A stretch of 7,390 nucleotides of DNA from Alphaproteobacteria bacterium (lineage in GTDB: Bacteria > Pseudomonadota > Alphaproteobacteria > Thalassobaculales > Thalassobaculaceae). A program made the translations under genes and the position numbers. Location: the NCBI GenBank assembly GCA_028822575.1, contig JAPKDN010000151.1, positions 1 to 7,390 of the forward strand. Reading direction: 5' to 3'. Below the pieces are notes generated by a model. That model did not search any database, was not told the DNA's origin, and worked only from the letters and a program-made list of their open reading frames with translations. This document shows, one piece after another, positions 5,705 through 7,390 of this stretch; position 1 is the first letter of the stretch; the number at the start of each line of letters is the position of its first letter.

Positions 5705-7390
5705 ATGCGTATCGAGATCGACGGGGAGGCCCCGCGACCGGTTTTGCTCTCGGAGTATCGGATTCCGGATCATTTGTTTGAAAGTTTTGATCTCGATATC
5801 GATCTCGACACGACCGGCGCGAACGTTACTGCGCGGTTGAAGGGGTATCGTAATCTCCGGGCCAATCAACCCGACGCGCCGTTGTACCTTCATGGCCAGG
5901 ATCAGGAGGTACTGGAGGTCATTCTGGATGGCAAGGTATTGAGCGCCGACGACTATGTGCTTGGTATCGAGTCGCTGGCGATTCATGGCGTCGCCGATAG
6001 CTTCGACTTGACGATTAGGAGCCACAATAATCCGGCTGAGAACACGGCGCTGGAAGGATTGTATTTATCCAACGGGATGTACTGCACCCAATGCGAAGCC
6101 GAGGGTTTTCGCCGGATAGCCTATTTCCCTGACAGACCGGATGTCATGACGGTCTATACGACGACGATCCGAGCCGACAAGGTTTCGTATCCGGTCCTAC
6201 TTTCGAATGGCAACCTGATTGAAACCGGTGATCTCGGCGGTGGACGGCATTTCGCTAAATGGCATGATCCGTTTCCCAAGCCGTCCTATCTTTTCGCGAT
6301 GGTAGCGGGGGATCTTGCTCATGTGGAGGATAGGTTCACCACCATGTCCGGGCGGGAGGTCACGCTTCGAATCTTTGTCGAACACGGTGACGAGGACCGT
6401 TGCGGACATGCGATGGATTCGCTTAAGCGTTCGATGACGTGGGACGAGGAACGGTTTGGGCTCGAGTATGACCTCGACCTGTTCATGATCGTCGCGGTCA
6501 GCCATTTCAACATGGGCGCGATGGAAAACAAGGGGCTGAACGTTTTTAACAGCCGTTATGTCCTGGCCGATTGGGAAACCGCCACGGATCTCGATTTTCA
6601 ACGTATCGAGGCGATCGTCGCGCACGAGTATTTTCATAATTGGACTGGCAACCGCGTGACGTGCCGTGACTGGTTCCAACTTAGTCTGAAAGAAGGCCTG
6701 ACGGTTTTCCGGGATCAGGAATTCACCGCCGACACTCATTCCAGGGGCGTGAAGCGCGTAAGCGATGCCCGGACGGTCCGCGCAGTGCAATTCGCTGAGG
6801 ATTCGGGGCCAACGGCGCATCCGGTACGTCCAGACAGTTATATCGAGATCAACAATTTCTATACCGTGACCGTCTATGAGAAGGGCGCGGAAGTGGTGCG
6901 GTTGATTCATACCCGCGTGGGTGAGCACGGATTTAGGGCTGGAATGGATCTCTATTTTCAACGCCATGATGGCGAGGCCGCGACTTGCGAGGATTTCGTG
7001 TCGGCCATGCAGGATGCTTCCGGCGTTGACCTGTCCGATATGAAGCTGTGGTACGAACAAGCTGGAACGCCAGAAGTATCGATCGATCTGAGTCATGACT
7101 CGGAAAGGCGACTAGCCACGATGCGGGTCAGCCAGCTGATACCCGATACGCCGCATCAGCGCGGAAAGAGCCCGATGCCGATACCACTTGGCATTGGGTT
7201 GCTGGACCGTGCCGGCGTGGAGCTGCCGCTACGCCTCGCGGGTGAGAGCATGAATGACGTGCCCACCGATCGGGTCTTGATCGTAACCGAAGCCGAGCAA
7301 GCCTTCGTCTTCGAGAATATCGACCAGCGACCAATACCCTCACTGCTTCGAAAATTTTCTGCGCCCGTAAAATTGGACGCGAATTTATCT
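5705..7390 (+). CDS. pepN: aminopeptidase N, M1 zinc metallopeptidase (3' end beyond window)
   Basis: Cytosolic zinc aminopeptidase that removes N-terminal residues from peptides in protein turnover. The frame stays open for 562 codons to the window edge, against about 870 residues in E. coli PepN, so the end of the Ig-like region and the C-terminal helical domain lie outside. Visible features are the N-terminal beta domain with CTQCEAEGFR (E131 corresponding to E. coli E121 in the substrate pocket), the exopeptidase motif GAMEN (271-275) within GAMENKGLNVFNSRYVLA, the zinc site HEYFH (H307, E308, H311) with E330 completing HExxH-x18-E in WFQLSLKEGLTVFRDQEF, and catalytic Y391 in TVYEKGAEVV. 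All are offset by exactly ten residues from E. coli PepN. ATG 5705 follows AGGAG (5695-5699) by 5 nt and lies 15 bp after the SDR stop. The match to PepN is near certain. Confidence 0.96.
   Translation, partial: MRIEIDGEAPRPVLLSEYRIPDHLFESFDLDIDLDTTGANVTARLKGYRNLRANQPDAPLYLHGQDQEVLEVILDGKVLSADDYVLGIESLAIHGVADSFDLTIRSHNNPAENTALEGLYLSNGMYCTQCEAEGFRRIAYFPDRPDVMTVYTTTIRADKVSYPVLLSNGNLIETGDLGGGRHFAKWHDPFPKPSYLFAMVAGDLAHVEDRFTTMSGREVTLRIFVEHGDEDRCGHAMDSLKRSMTWDEERFGLEYDLDLFMIVAVSHFNMGAMENKGLNVFNSRYVLADWETATDLDFQRIEAIVAHEYFHNWTGNRVTCRDWFQLSLKEGLTVFRDQEFTADTHSRGVKRVSDARTVRAVQFAEDSGPTAHPVRPDSYIEINNFYTVTVYEKGAEVVRLIHTRVGEHGFRAGMDLYFQRHDGEAATCEDFVSAMQDASGVDLSDMKLWYEQAGTPEVSIDLSHDSERRLATMRVSQLIPDTPHQRGKSPMPIPLGIGLLDRAGVELPLRLAGESMNDVPTDRVLIVTEAEQAFVFENIDQRPIPSLLRKFSAPVKLDANLS

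Noticed and set aside
6197..7096. Long minus-strand open frame (about 300 codons)
   Set aside because: It lies wholly antisense to pepN, whose GAMEN, HEYFH and downstream motifs are unmistakable, and shows no motif of its own.

Overview
The window comes from an alphaproteobacterium, most likely one related to the Rhodospirillales. The key evidence is a gcrA gene, because GcrA cell-cycle regulators are essentially confined to Alphaproteobacteria. The moderately GC-rich composition (mid-50s % by eye) and the other gene families fit this. No mobile element, CRISPR array, rRNA or complete tRNA was found.

Layout. Positions 1-34 may hold the last codons of an upstream gene. A major facilitator superfamily (MFS) exporter (56-1258, +) runs convergently into a UDP-glucuronate decarboxylase (UDP-xylose synthase) gene (1268-2215, -), with only 9 bp between the two stop codons. 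About 0.9 kb without an intact gene follows (2216-3100). Most of it is explained by a decayed CheY-like response regulator (about 2458-2890, +) carrying three premature stops and a one-base frameshift. The remainder is the upstream region of gcrA, with a cluster of GANTC sites and a striking inverted repeat close to the start codon.

From 3101 onward all genes are on the + strand: gcrA (3101-3484), a strong hairpin (3494-3539), an unusual SAM-dependent methyltransferase with a C-terminal winged-helix-like segment (3585-4823), a short-chain dehydrogenase/reductase (4913-5689), and pepN for aminopeptidase N (5705 to the window edge, 562 residues visible). The dehydrogenase and pepN are 15 bp apart and probably co-transcribed. 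The methyltransferase and dehydrogenase are separated by an 89-bp AT-rich gap that may hold a promoter.

How the genes relate. These are mostly independent chromosomal functions: nucleotide-sugar supply for surface polysaccharide, small-molecule export, cell-cycle transcription control, peptide turnover, and two enzymes of unknown substrate. I see no convincing new multi-gene system. The points most worth a second look are regulatory: the CRP-consensus-like split palindrome directly upstream of gcrA, the hairpin directly after it, the GANTC cluster, and the dead response regulator next door.
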